From assembly GCA_900540785.1 (NCBI GenBank), contig UQHF01000020.1, forward strand, positions 1-64,000: a DNA stretch of 64,000 nucleotides, read 5' to 3'. The notes beneath the pieces were generated by a model. That model saw only the letters and a program-made list of their open reading frames with translations. It made no database searches and was not told the origin of the DNA. Below are positions 32,313 through 41,418 of the stretch, piece after piece. The stretch's first letter is position 1; every line of letters starts with the position of its first letter. This DNA is from an uncultured Blautia sp. (lineage in GTDB: Bacteria; Bacillota; Clostridia; Lachnospirales; Lachnospiraceae). The position numbers and the translations under genes were made by a program.

Positions 32313-33914
32313 ATGTTTACACCAGAAATGCTTGAATCTGTAAAAAAGGTGGAAGCAACAAGAGATGCGCGTATGGGCATGGAGCCGAGACGAATGACAG
32401 CAGAGGAAAAGGATGCCCTTCTGAAAGAATTTCACCCGGATTACAGAGAAGACGGATTTGTAGAAATCAAAATCGGACCGAATAAAGGGCAGAAAGTTCC
32501 GGCAGAGCTTGGACATCTCCTTCATTCCAACAGCCGCCTGTTGACAGATAAGGTAGATTTGAGTAAAGTAGATTATGAGACGGATGTACTGGTAATCGGA
32601 GGCGGCGGAGCAGGCGCTTCTGCTGCCATCGAGGCACATGAAGCCGGTGCGGACGTTATGATTGTGACAAAGCTGCGTATTGGAGATGCCAATACTATGA
32701 TGGCGGAGGGCGGAATCCAGGCTGCAGATAAAGAAAACGATTCTCCTGTACAGCATTATCTTGATGCGTTCGGAGGCGGCCATTTTGCCGCAAGACCGGA
32801 GCTTTTAAAACGTCTTGTTATGGAAGCACCGGATGCCATTCAGTGGTTAAATAAGCTTGGCGTTATGTTTGATAAAGATGAAGAAGGAAACATGGTAACA
32901 ACACACGGAGGCGGAACTTCCAGAAAAAGAATGCACGCCTGCAAGGATTATTCCGGTGCGGAAATCATGCGTACTCTTCGCGATGAAGTCATTAACAGAG
33001 GAATCCCGGTTGTGGAATTTACTTCTGCAGTAGAGCTCATCAAAGACGAAAAAGGTCAGGTGGCAGGCGCTGTTCTCTTAAACATGGAGACAGAGGATTA
33101 CATGGTGGCAAAAGCAAAAACAGTCATCATTGCAACAGGAGGAGCCGGACGCCTTCATTACCAGAACTTCCCTACATCAAACCATTACGGCGCAACAGCA
33201 GACGGACTGGTTCTCGGCTATCGGGCAGGCGCACCTCTTCTTTACCAGGATACCATTCAGTATCACCCGACAGGAGTTGCATATCCGGCACAGATTTACG
33301 GCGCTCTTGTAACAGAGAAGGTTCGTTCTCTTGGAGCCATGCTTGTAAATGCAGAAGGTGAGGCATTTATGCACCCGCTGGAAACACGTGATGTTGCGGC
33401 TGCCTCCATTATCCGGGAATGTACAGACCGCCACAAAGGGGTAGAGACACCTCTTGGAAGCGGCGTATGGCTGGATACTCCGATGATCGAGAGAATCGGC
33501 GGAGAGGGAACGATTGAAAAGAGAATCCCGGCAATGCTCCGTATGTATATGAACTACGACATTGATATGAGAAAAGTGCCGATCCTTGTTTATCCGACTC
33601 TGCATTATCAGAACGGCGGACTGGAAATCGGAGGAGACGGATTTACAAAAGCCATTTCCAACCTTCTTGTTGCAGGTGAGGCAGTAGGAGGAATCCACGG
33701 AAGAAACCGTCTGATGGGAAATTCTCTTCTTGATATTATCGTATTCGGCAGAAATGCAGGAAAGGCGGCTGCTGCAAGAGCGAAAGAGGTAGAGCTTGGA
33801 ACCATGAGTCTTTCTCATATTGAAAAGTACGCAGAGGAACTTAAAGAAGCCGGTGTGGAATCTGAGGATGTTTCCCCGCTTCTTCTTCCAAAATACGCAC
33901 GTCACGAGAGATAA
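32313..33914 (+). CDS. Fumarate reductase/succinate dehydrogenase-type flavoprotein
   Basis: A 533-residue FAD protein with DVLVIGGGGAGASAAIEAHE, THGGGTSRKRMHACKDYSG, QYHPTGV, LHYQNGG and GRNRLMGNSLLD, all conserved in fumarate reductases. At the residue where membrane FrdA/SdhA attach FAD through His (RSHT), it has Asn127 (GDANTMMAEGG), so FAD should be non-covalent, as in soluble fumarate reductases. No membrane anchor subunit is encoded nearby. Likely reaction: fumarate to succinate, electrons from the Fe-S subunit upstream. About 80 extra N-terminal residues precede the FAD fold. Confidence 0.88.
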   Translation: MFTPEMLESVKKVEATRDARMGMEPRRMTAEEKDALLKEFHPDYREDGFVEIKIGPNKGQKVPAELGHLLHSNSRLLTDKVDLSKVDYETDVLVIGGGGAGASAAIEAHEAGADVMIVTKLRIGDANTMMAEGGIQAADKENDSPVQHYLDAFGGGHFAARPELLKRLVMEAPDAIQWLNKLGVMFDKDEEGNMVTTHGGGTSRKRMHACKDYSGAEIMRTLRDEVINRGIPVVEFTSAVELIKDEKGQVAGAVLLNMETEDYMVAKAKTVIIATGGAGRLHYQNFPTSNHYGATADGLVLGYRAGAPLLYQDTIQYHPTGVAYPAQIYGALVTEKVRSLGAMLVNAEGEAFMHPLETRDVAAASIIRECTDRHKGVETPLGSGVWLDTPMIERIGGEGTIEKRIPAMLRMYMNYDIDMRKVPILVYPTLHYQNGGLEIGGDGFTKAISNLLVAGEAVGGIHGRNRLMGNSLLDIIVFGRNAGKAAAARAKEVELGTMSLSHIEKYAEELKEAGVESEDVSPLLLPKYARHER

Positions 33915-33928
33915 GGAGTGTGAAAGGA

Positions 33929-34771
33929 ATGCGTGAAATAGAAGTAAGCAGGCTTACAGATGTAATTGAAAAGCTTTGTATTGAAGCAAATAATCATCTT
34001 CCTGAAGATGTAAAATGCGCCATTAAAAACTGCCGTGCCTGTGAGGACGGTGAAATTGCACAGGGAATCCTTGATAATATTATCGAAAATTTTGAAATCG
34101 CGGATGAGGAGAATGTTCCTATCTGTCAGGATACAGGAATGGCATGTGTCTTCCTGGAAATCGGACAGGACGTGCACTTTGTGGGAGGCGACCTGACGGA
34201 AGCGGTGAACGAAGGCGTGCGCCGCGGATATGATAAAGGGTATCTCCGTAAATCTGTTGTAAAAGACCCGGTAAGAAGAGGAAATACAGGAGACAATACG
34301 CCGGCAATGCTCTATACGGAAATTGTTCCGGGAGAGCAGGTAAAGGTTACGCTAGGACCGAAAGGCTTCGGAAGTGAAAATATGAGCGCGATCCGTATGT
34401 TCAAGCCGTCTGCAGGACTGCAGGGAATCAAGGATTTCATTCTTGAGACAGTGGAGACAGCAGGTCCGAACCCGTGTCCGCCTATGGTTGTAGGCGTGGG
34501 AATCGGCGGAACTTTTGACAAGGCTGCCCTTCTCGCAAAGAAGGCGCTTATGCGTCCTCTTGATTCTGAAAATCCGGATCCGTTCTATGCTGACCTTGAA
34601 AAAGAAATGCTGGAAAAAATCAATGAGCTTGGAATCGGACCTCAGGGCTTTGGCGGAAAGACAACTGCCATCGGACTGAATATTGAGACACTTCCAACCC
34701 ACATTGCGGGAATGCCATGCGCGATCAATATCAACTGCCATGTGACCCGTCATAAAACGGAGGTGATATAA
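33929..34771 (+). CDS. Class I fumarase, alpha subunit
   Basis: A 280-residue Fe-S hydro-lyase alpha subunit (TtdA/FumA N-terminal family). Cluster cysteines are in ICQDTGMACVF (about residue 65), PNPCPPMVVG and MPCAININCHVTRH. It dehydrates malate to fumarate, or the related tartrate reaction; operon context favours fumarase. ATG 33929 is preferred over the GTG at 33920, which sits on top of the AAGGAG site. The beta subunit begins 1 nt after its stop. Confidence 0.92.
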   Translation: MREIEVSRLTDVIEKLCIEANNHLPEDVKCAIKNCRACEDGEIAQGILDNIIENFEIADEENVPICQDTGMACVFLEIGQDVHFVGGDLTEAVNEGVRRGYDKGYLRKSVVKDPVRRGNTGDNTPAMLYTEIVPGEQVKVTLGPKGFGSENMSAIRMFKPSAGLQGIKDFILETVETAGPNPCPPMVVGVGIGGTFDKAALLAKKALMRPLDSENPDPFYADLEKEMLEKINELGIGPQGFGGKTTAIGLNIETLPTHIAGMPCAININCHVTRHKTEVI

Positions 34772-35341
34772 ATGGAGAGACGTATTACACTTCCTCTTAC
34801 AGAGGAGCTTGCAAAATCTCTTCACGCAGGAGAGAGAGTTCTTTTGACAGGAACCATTTACACATCAAGAGATGCAGGACATAAGAGAATGTGCGAGGCT
34901 CTCGCAAAAGGAGAAGAGCTTCCTTTTGACCCAACAGATGCCACTATTTATTATGTGGGTCCGACCCCTGCAAAACCGGGACAGGTGATCGGTTCCGCAG
35001 GTCCTACAACAAGCGGACGTATGGATGCCTATGCACCTACTATGATGTCTGTAGGCGCAAGAGGAATGATCGGAAAAGGTGCGCGTCTTCCTGAAGTTGT
35101 GGACGCCATGAAAAAATACAGCGGCGTATATTTCGGGGCAATCGGCGGAGCCGGAGCGCTTCTTGCAAAATGTATCAAAAAAGCGGAGCTGATCGCATAT
35201 GAGGATCTTGGGGCAGAAGCCCTTCGTAAGCTTTATGTGGAAGATATGCCTCTTGTAGTCATTATTGACAGTGAAGGAAATAATCTCTATGAAGACGGCA
35301 GAGCAGAATACTTAAAAAAACAGGGAATGGAGAGACAGTAA
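34772..35341 (+). CDS. Class I fumarase, beta subunit
   Basis: The 189-residue partner (TtdB/FumA C-terminal family) has AGERVLLTGTIYTSRDAGHK, VGPTPAKPGQVIGSAGPTT and FGAIGGAGALLAKCIKKAEL. It completes the [4Fe-4S] fumarase active site. With the first gene of the operon and the reductase it supplies all steps from oxaloacetate to succinate. GGTG lies just upstream, within the last codons of the alpha gene. Confidence 0.92.
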   Translation: MERRITLPLTEELAKSLHAGERVLLTGTIYTSRDAGHKRMCEALAKGEELPFDPTDATIYYVGPTPAKPGQVIGSAGPTTSGRMDAYAPTMMSVGARGMIGKGARLPEVVDAMKKYSGVYFGAIGGAGALLAKCIKKAELIAYEDLGAEALRKLYVEDMPLVVIIDSEGNNLYEDGRAEYLKKQGMERQ

Positions 35342-35342
35342 A

Positions 35343-36023
35343 ATGAAAAAGATTCACTCTTCGAACATTCAGATGTCGGAGGCGTTTATCAACAATATGT
35401 TTCTTGCTTTTTCCGGCGGATTGCAGGATGCTTATACCTATAATACGAGGGATGAGGTGTTTTCCAATGCTCAGACAGGAAATGTAGTTCTTATGAGCCA
35501 GCATATCATGTCCGGAGAGTGGATTGCTGCTCTTCATTATCTGTTTCCGTTGATTGCTTTTATCTTTGGAGTCATGGCGGCAGAGCAGATTCGGGGAAGA
35601 AGCAGGGAAGGAAGAATGCTTCACTGGAGGCAGGATGTTCTTTTCCATGAAATTATAATTCTCTTTATTGTGGGCTTCCTTCCTTCGAATTTAAATATTG
35701 TGGCAACTTTCCTTGTATCCTTTGCCTGTGCTATGCAGGTTCAGACATTCCGCAAGGTTCACGGATATGCGTATGCCAGCACCATGTGCATTGGAAATAT
35801 GAGAAGCGGTACAGCAGCGCTCTCTGCTTATTTCCGGGAAAAGAATCCGGAACTTTTAAAGAGTGCCTGCTACTACTTTGGAATTATCTTTTTCTTTGCT
35901 GTAGGAGCGGGAATTGGAGGCGTTCTTTCTCTGAAATATGGAATTCCGGTTATCTGGGTATCTTGTGGATGCCTGATTATCAGTTTTTGTTTAATGTTTG
36001 TGGAGAAACTGGGGCTGGAGTAG
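35343..36023 (+). CDS. DUF1275/YoaK-family membrane protein
   Basis: A 226-residue membrane protein with about six helices and the DUF1275 pattern (FSGGLQDAYTY, FSNAQTGNVVLMSQ, SFACAMQVQTFRKVHGYAYA, CIGNMRSGTAAL). It begins 1 nt after the fumarase beta stop, so it is the distal gene of the fumarate operon. The family has no settled function; a dicarboxylate-related transport role is a guess from position only. Confidence 0.85.
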   Translation: MKKIHSSNIQMSEAFINNMFLAFSGGLQDAYTYNTRDEVFSNAQTGNVVLMSQHIMSGEWIAALHYLFPLIAFIFGVMAAEQIRGRSREGRMLHWRQDVLFHEIIILFIVGFLPSNLNIVATFLVSFACAMQVQTFRKVHGYAYASTMCIGNMRSGTAALSAYFREKNPELLKSACYYFGIIFFFAVGAGIGGVLSLKYGIPVIWVSCGCLIISFCLMFVEKLGLE

Positions 36024-36036
36024 AAAATATTTCGAA

Positions 36037-36065
36037 TTGACATGTGGAGAAAAGTAGGATAAGAT
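36037..36065 (+). promoter_or_regulatory. Promoter of the cobalamin-riboswitch transport operon
   Basis: Consensus TTGACA (36037-36042), 17 nt, TAAGAT (36060-36065), directly in front of the riboswitch leader. Confidence 0.8.
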
Positions 36066-36084
36066 AGGAAAAGTATAAATGAAT

Positions 36085-36300
36085 TAAGTTTACTTGTTAA
36101 GTGCTCGAAAAGAGGTAAAAGGGAATCAGGTGAAAAGCCTGAACGGTCCGGCCACTGTAAACGGGGAGTGAAAGCAAAGCCATTGCGGAAGAAATTCTGT
36201 GAGAAGGCGCTGGAGCAATAATCCGTAAGTCAGGAAACCTGCTTGACAGGAACGATAGGAAGCTTCCGGTAAAGGCAACCTGTTTGAGTAAAATCCGATA
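36085..36300 (+). ncRNA. Cobalamin riboswitch
   Basis: Core motifs are in order: GGGAATCAGGTGAAAAGCCT (from 36121), GCCACTGTAAACGGGG, and the B12 box AGTCAGGAAACCTGC (36228-36243). An expression-platform terminator follows at 36321-36353. Cobalamin binding is expected to reduce expression of the downstream ABC/NifH-like operon. Outer boundaries are approximate. Confidence 0.93.
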
Positions 36301-36320
36301 CTATACGTGTATTTTATTTT

Positions 36321-36353
36321 GGACATCTGCTTTTGGGCAGATGTCTTTTTTTA
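36321..36353 (+). terminator. Riboswitch-controlled terminator
   Basis: GACATCTGC (36322-36330) pairs with GCAGATGTC (36337-36345), followed by seven T. It lies between the aptamer and the first gene. Confidence 0.92.
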
Positions 36354-36420
36354 GTTTCGGCAGTAAAGGAAGAGCTTTGGAAGGATGCGTCCGCATGAAA
36401 AAATGAAAAGGAGAAAACAA

Positions 36421-37425
36421 ATGAAAATCAGAAACAAATTAGTGGGAAGCATGCTGGCAGTAACAATGGGTGTAAGTTTAACTGTATGTGGGTCAGGATT
36501 TCCTGTAATGGCAGAGGAAAAGACAGAGGCAGCAGAAAAAACAGAAGAAGCAGAGGGATTCCCGTTTACTTTGAAAACAAAGGACGATGCAGAAGTAACC
36601 TTTACTCATGTTCCGGAAAAAGTTCTTGCAGTAAATGCAAATGCAGGCGACCAGTTAATGGCAATGGGACTCGGAGATAAAATTATCGGAAGAGCATATA
36701 CGAACTCTAAAATTAACCCGAAATGGAATGATGAATATGAGAAAATTGCTAATCTTGGAGATGGAGCACTTTCTTTAGAAACAATTCTTGCTCAGGAACC
36801 GGATTTTGTATATGGCCGTTCCAGTGCTTTCAGTGAAAAAAATAATACAACTCATGATACGCTGAGCCAATACGGGATTATGTCTCTTTCTTCTATTGAG
36901 GGATATACATTAGGGGCAGATGTGGATGTAGTATATGAAGATTTCTATAATCTGGGACGCATTTTTGATATGGAAGAAAAAGCAGAGCAGATTGTAAATG
37001 ATATGAAAGAGCAGATAGAAACAGTTGAAAAAGCAGTGGAAGGTACAGACACAGTTAAAGCTTTCGTTTATGATATGGCGCAGGAAGGCGGCGCATATAC
37101 ATGCGGAGATAACTTTACAGCAAAACTGATGGAGCATGCTGGCGGAGAGAATATTTTTAAAGATATGGAAGAAACCTGGGCCAATGTAAGCTGGGAAGAA
37201 GTGGTAGAAAGAGCTCCGGAAGTTATTGTAGTCAATAATTATGGCGATATTTCTCTGGAACAGAAAATGAAAGAACTGAAAGAAAATCCAGCGCTTGCAG
37301 ATGTCCCGGCAATCAAAGAGGATCGTATTATATCTGTAAATCTTTGTGAAGTATTTGCCAGCTCTATGACAGGGGATACTATTGAAAAATTTGCAGAAGC
37401 TTTCCATCCGGAATGCTTTGAGTAG
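36421..37425 (+). CDS. Corrinoid/tetrapyrrole-type ABC substrate-binding protein 1 (BtuF-like)
   Basis: A 334-residue periplasmic-binding-type protein (class III, BtuF/FhuD fold). The start at 36421 has AAAGGAG 7 nt upstream; the ATG at 36385 lacks one. A signal peptide ends near FPVMA; a Cys (LTVCGSG) is present but the lipobox is poor. Fold landmarks: PEKVLAVNANAGDQLMAMGL, and WANVSWEEVVERAPEVIVV in the second lobe. First gene under the cobalamin riboswitch, so a corrinoid or an alternative to it is the likely cargo. Confidence 0.87.
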   Translation: MKIRNKLVGSMLAVTMGVSLTVCGSGFPVMAEEKTEAAEKTEEAEGFPFTLKTKDDAEVTFTHVPEKVLAVNANAGDQLMAMGLGDKIIGRAYTNSKINPKWNDEYEKIANLGDGALSLETILAQEPDFVYGRSSAFSEKNNTTHDTLSQYGIMSLSSIEGYTLGADVDVVYEDFYNLGRIFDMEEKAEQIVNDMKEQIETVEKAVEGTDTVKAFVYDMAQEGGAYTCGDNFTAKLMEHAGGENIFKDMEETWANVSWEEVVERAPEVIVVNNYGDISLEQKMKELKENPALADVPAIKEDRIISVNLCEVFASSMTGDTIEKFAEAFHPECFE

Positions 37426-37433
37426 TATGTGGC

Positions 37434-38507
37434 ATGAAAAAATTTTGTAAATTCGTAAAAAACCATACGGGGCTCTGCTCGGGAATTTTAATTGTAGTAT
37501 TATTGTGCTCGGTTGTTCTGGGAGTAGGTCTTGGACCGGTAAGAATCCCTTTTACAGATGTGTGGAAAATAATCTTTCATAATCTGCTTGGATTTGTGGG
37601 AGCGGGAGATGTTGTTTCACTGGAAGGAATCCGTGAGAGTACAGGTAATATTGTCTGGTTTTTAAGATTACCCAGAGTTATTCTGGGTGGCCTTGTAGGA
37701 GCGTCTCTGACTCTTGCGGGAGTGGGAATGCAGGCATTTACAAAGAATCCTCTGGCAGATCCGTATGTTTTGGGTATTTCGTCAGGAGCTTCTCTGGGTG
37801 CAGTTCTTGTGATGGTTGCAGGCTTGAATGTGCCTTTTGCAGCAGCAGTGGGAATTCCGCTTGGCGCGTTTTTGGGCGCATTGCTTTCTATGGTTCTGGT
37901 TTATATTTTGGCAGCAGGGGGGAATACAGTGACTCCTGTTCGTCTGGTTCTGGTTGGGGTAGCAGTCTCATCTATGTTTGGAGCGTTTACAAATTATATT
38001 GTGTATACTGCGCCGGATGATGCCTCTGTAAGAGAAGCTACATTTTGGATGTTAGGAGGATTTGGAAGTGCAAAGTGGTCAGATGTTCCGATTCTTGCGA
38101 TTTTTATTTTGCCAGCTTTTTTCATCTTGCTATATTTTTCAAAATCCTTGAATGCCATGTTGATGGGAGAGCATTCAGCTATTACCTTAGGCGTAGATTT
38201 AAATCTGGTGCGGCGCGTACTGATTGTTGTGACTGCTATTCTTACAGCATCTTCTGTGGCTGTAAGCGGATGTATCGGATTTGTAGGGCTTGTAATACCA
38301 CATCTTGTACGTTCAGTTGTGGGAGCAGATCACAGAAAGCTTCTTCCTATTGCCACACTATGTGGCGCTGTATTTATGATATGGGTGGATGTAGGAGCAA
38401 GGATGATACATCCTCCAACAGAAATTCCAGTGGGAATCCTTACAGCATTTCTGGGAGCGCCTTTATTCCTCTGGATGGTAAAAGTGCGCCGCTATGAATT
38501 TAAGTGA
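37434..38507 (+). CDS. BtuC/FecCD-type ABC permease 1
   Basis: The 357-residue permease has about ten helices and family landmarks LRLPRVILGGLVGASLTLAG, NPLADPYVLGISSGASLGA and GFVGLVIPHLVRSVVGADHR. It starts 8 nt after the binding-protein stop. It should form a homodimer with ATPase 1. Confidence 0.92.
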   Translation: MKKFCKFVKNHTGLCSGILIVVLLCSVVLGVGLGPVRIPFTDVWKIIFHNLLGFVGAGDVVSLEGIRESTGNIVWFLRLPRVILGGLVGASLTLAGVGMQAFTKNPLADPYVLGISSGASLGAVLVMVAGLNVPFAAAVGIPLGAFLGALLSMVLVYILAAGGNTVTPVRLVLVGVAVSSMFGAFTNYIVYTAPDDASVREATFWMLGGFGSAKWSDVPILAIFILPAFFILLYFSKSLNAMLMGEHSAITLGVDLNLVRRVLIVVTAILTASSVAVSGCIGFVGLVIPHLVRSVVGADHRKLLPIATLCGAVFMIWVDVGARMIHPPTEIPVGILTAFLGAPLFLWMVKVRRYEFK

Positions 38508-38521
38508 CAGGGGGGAGAAAA

Positions 38522-39283
38522 ATGCTTCAGGTGGAAAATCTTTCTTTTAAAATAAAAGAAAAGAAGATTCTGAAACAGGCAGGATTCCAGGTGCATGAAG
38601 GCGAGTTTGTAGGAATAATTGGTCCCAATGGAAGTGGAAAATCCACTCTTTTAAAAAATGTATACAAAGTTTTGAAACCACAGGAAGGAAAAATTATGTT
38701 TATGAACCGGGATTTGCTTACTATGAGCAACCGGGAAATGGCACAGCAGCTTGCTGTTGTAATTCAGGAACAGGAAGCGAGTTTTGACTTTACGGTGGAA
38801 GAAGTAGTTATGATGGGGCGTCATGCAAAGAAAAAAATGATGGAATCTGAAAATGAGGCGGACAGAGAAATCGTTCATCAGACTTTACGGGCGACAGGGC
38901 TTTATGAAATTCGTGAACAGAGTTTTATTACTTTATCCGGCGGAGAAAAGCAGAGAGCCTTTATCGCCAGAGCGCTTGTGCAGGATACTCCGTGTTTGAT
39001 CCTTGATGAACCGACGAATCATCTGGATATTAAATATCAGCTGGAACTGATGGACCTTGTAAAAAACCTGGGAAAAACAGTAGTTGCAGTCATTCACGAT
39101 CTGAATATTGCCGCTATGTACTGTGACAGATTATATGCTTTAAAAGATGGGAAAGTTGTAAATGCGGGAATTCCGGCTGAAGTTCTGACACCGGAATTTA
39201 TCCGGGAGGTTTATGAGGTGGAAGCAGAGATTGTCACAGACAAAAAGGGACAGAAGCGGATTTTATATTATTCCGGTAAATGA
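38522..39283 (+). CDS. BtuD/FecE-type ABC ATPase 1
   Basis: A 253-residue ATPase with Walker A GPNGSGKST, signature LSGGEKQRAFIARAL and Walker B LILDEPTNHLD. ATG 38522 is used because AGGGGGGAG lies just upstream; the GTG at 38504 overlaps the permease stop. It powers permease 1. Confidence 0.92.
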   Translation: MLQVENLSFKIKEKKILKQAGFQVHEGEFVGIIGPNGSGKSTLLKNVYKVLKPQEGKIMFMNRDLLTMSNREMAQQLAVVIQEQEASFDFTVEEVVMMGRHAKKKMMESENEADREIVHQTLRATGLYEIREQSFITLSGGEKQRAFIARALVQDTPCLILDEPTNHLDIKYQLELMDLVKNLGKTVVAVIHDLNIAAMYCDRLYALKDGKVVNAGIPAEVLTPEFIREVYEVEAEIVTDKKGQKRILYYSGK

Positions 39284-39301
39284 GAAGAAAGGAAAAGAAA
39301 A

Positions 39302-40381
39302 ATGAGAAAATCAATGTGGAAACGGACAACAGCAGCTTTGACAGCTGCAATGCTGGGAGCCTTTGCTATGCCTGTAATGGCAGCAGAGGAGAGTACAGAG
39401 GGAACAAGAGAGGTCACAGATGCAGCGGGAAATGTAGTTGAAGTTCCGGAAAATATTTCTAAAATTGCAGTAACACCACTCCCCTGGTCTTCTGTTATTT
39501 ATGCAATAGACGGAACATCCGAGAGAATGGTGTCTATTAATCCGGGAGCGATCAGTGCATATACAGGAAATTTTTTAGAAAAGATGGATCCGGAATATGG
39601 ACAGATTGATTCCACAGCTATAGGAAAAGATTTTTCCATTAATATGGAAGAGATGGTGGAGATGGGAGTGGAAGCTGTTGTTATCTGGGATTACCAGGAA
39701 GACGAGGCAAAGCAGTTAAAAGAGTTGGGAATTGCCCCTGTTATGGTGAAAAATGAAACGGTGGAAGAACTTCAGGAAAGTTTTCGTGCGATAGGGGAAC
39801 TGCTGGGAAAAGAAGACAGAGCGCAGCAGTTTATTGATCTGTACGAAGATACATACGAAAAAATAAAATCTTATCAGGATAAGATAGAAAGTGCAGAAAA
39901 ACCGAAGGTTCTTTATCTGAGAAATTCAGAACTGAAGCTGCAGGGAAATGATAACTTTATTAAAGAGGCTCTGGAGCTGGCAGGGGCGGATAATGTAGCG
40001 GCAGAAAATTCAGATATTACGATGGAAGAAATCCTGGAAATCAATCCGGATATTATCCTTTTGAGCTGGTTTGACGAGTTTACACCGGAAGATTTATATA
40101 ATAACACCATTGACGGGCAGGACTGGAGCAATGTAAAAGCTGTTCAGGATAAACGGGTATATAAAACTCCTATTGGAATTTACCGTTGGGACGCGCCGGG
40201 AGTAGAAACGCCGCTTATGATGGAGTGGCTGGCATCCCTGATCCAGCCTGAGGTTTTTTCAGATATTGATATTCGTAAAGAGGTAGCTGATTATTTTAAA
40301 ACATATTTCGAATATGAGCTTACAGATGAAGATGTATCACAGATTATGAGTGATGATTTTAACAAGAATAGTGCGAAATAA
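39302..40381 (+). CDS. Corrinoid/metallophore-type ABC substrate-binding protein 2
   Basis: A 359-residue secreted binding protein (signal peptide ending PVMAA). Fold landmarks: VEVPENISKIAVTPLPWSSV and EEILEINPDIILLSWFDEF. It differs clearly from binding protein 1, so the two transport systems probably take different ligands. GAAAGGAAAAG lies before the ATG. The extra C-terminal region (about 330-359) is acidic and helical. Confidence 0.87.
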   Translation: MRKSMWKRTTAALTAAMLGAFAMPVMAAEESTEGTREVTDAAGNVVEVPENISKIAVTPLPWSSVIYAIDGTSERMVSINPGAISAYTGNFLEKMDPEYGQIDSTAIGKDFSINMEEMVEMGVEAVVIWDYQEDEAKQLKELGIAPVMVKNETVEELQESFRAIGELLGKEDRAQQFIDLYEDTYEKIKSYQDKIESAEKPKVLYLRNSELKLQGNDNFIKEALELAGADNVAAENSDITMEEILEINPDIILLSWFDEFTPEDLYNNTIDGQDWSNVKAVQDKRVYKTPIGIYRWDAPGVETPLMMEWLASLIQPEVFSDIDIRKEVADYFKTYFEYELTDEDVSQIMSDDFNKNSAK

Positions 40382-40398
40382 AGGAAAGGCAGAGCCTT

Positions 40399-41418
40399 AT
40401 GAGAAGAAAAGAGAAAAAGTACAGAATGATTTTTGCGGCGCTGCTTCTCATTGTGACAGGACTTGTGATAATAGCGATTGGTCTGGGGAGATATTATATC
40501 TCCCCCATTGACGTTATAAAGATACTTTTATCTAAAGTGATTCATATAGAACCTGACTGGGAGGCACAGGCAGAAAGTGTGATATTTACACTGCGGCTGC
40601 CTAGAATATCCGGTGCACTTCTTGTTGGGGCAGCGCTATCCCTGTCCGGTGCAGCTTATCAGGGCGTGTTTAAAAATCCGCTGGTGGCTCCTGATATGCT
40701 GGGAGTATCTGCAGGCGCCTGTGTGGGAGCTTCTTTGGCAATTCTTATGCAGTTTGGGCAGACGGAGATTCAGATTATGGCTTTTGCAGGGGGAATTGTG
40801 GCAGTTGCAGCCGCCTCTTTTATTCCTAAAATGATGCGGAATCATTCTATGATGACGCTGGTTCTGGCAGGTGTTATTGTGGGCGGACTTATGAATTCTC
40901 TTCTCGGACTTTTGAAATATCTGGCTGATCCGGATACCCAGCTTGCTTCTATCACTCACTGGCAGATGGGAAGCTTAAGTACAGTAGTATGGCGCGACAT
41001 AGCCTGCGTGGGTCCTGTGATCTTCATTTCAGCAGGTATTCTCATAGCCGTGAGATGGAGGATCAACATTATGTCTCTTGGGGAAGGAGAAGCAAGATCT
41101 CTGGGAACCGATATAAAAAAAGCAAGAGGTCTTGTGATCATCTGCGCCACAGCGCTTACAGCAAGTGCTGTATGTATCAGCGGGACGATCGGGTGGATTG
41201 GTCTTGTAATTCCACATTTGGGAAGAATGCTCACAGGTCCGGACAACAGAAGGCTGATACCGGTATCGGCAGTGCTGGGAGCTGGTTTTCTTTTGCTGAT
41301 CGATACAGCTGCAAGAAATCTTACGAGCGCGGAACTTCCTCTCAGTATTTTGACAGGACTTGTGGGAGCGCCGTTTTATTTTTATTTACTTGTAAGACAG
41401 AGGATGAAGGTAGCATGA
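40399..41418 (+). CDS. BtuC/FecCD-type ABC permease 2
   Basis: A 339-residue, about ten-helix permease: LRLPRISGALLVGAALSLSG, NPLVAPDMLGVSAGACVGAS and GWIGLVIPHLGRMLTGPDNR. Its stop overlaps the ATPase 2 start by 4 nt (ATGA). Confidence 0.92.
   Translation: MRRKEKKYRMIFAALLLIVTGLVIIAIGLGRYYISPIDVIKILLSKVIHIEPDWEAQAESVIFTLRLPRISGALLVGAALSLSGAAYQGVFKNPLVAPDMLGVSAGACVGASLAILMQFGQTEIQIMAFAGGIVAVAAASFIPKMMRNHSMMTLVLAGVIVGGLMNSLLGLLKYLADPDTQLASITHWQMGSLSTVVWRDIACVGPVIFISAGILIAVRWRINIMSLGEGEARSLGTDIKKARGLVIICATALTASAVCISGTIGWIGLVIPHLGRMLTGPDNRRLIPVSAVLGAGFLLLIDTAARNLTSAELPLSILTGLVGAPFYFYLLVRQRMKVA

Noticed and set aside
40989..41414. Long N-terminal extension of ABC ATPase 2
   Set aside because: The extension overlies the permease gene in another frame; the ATPase fold begins at ATG 41415, which overlaps the permease stop as ATGA.
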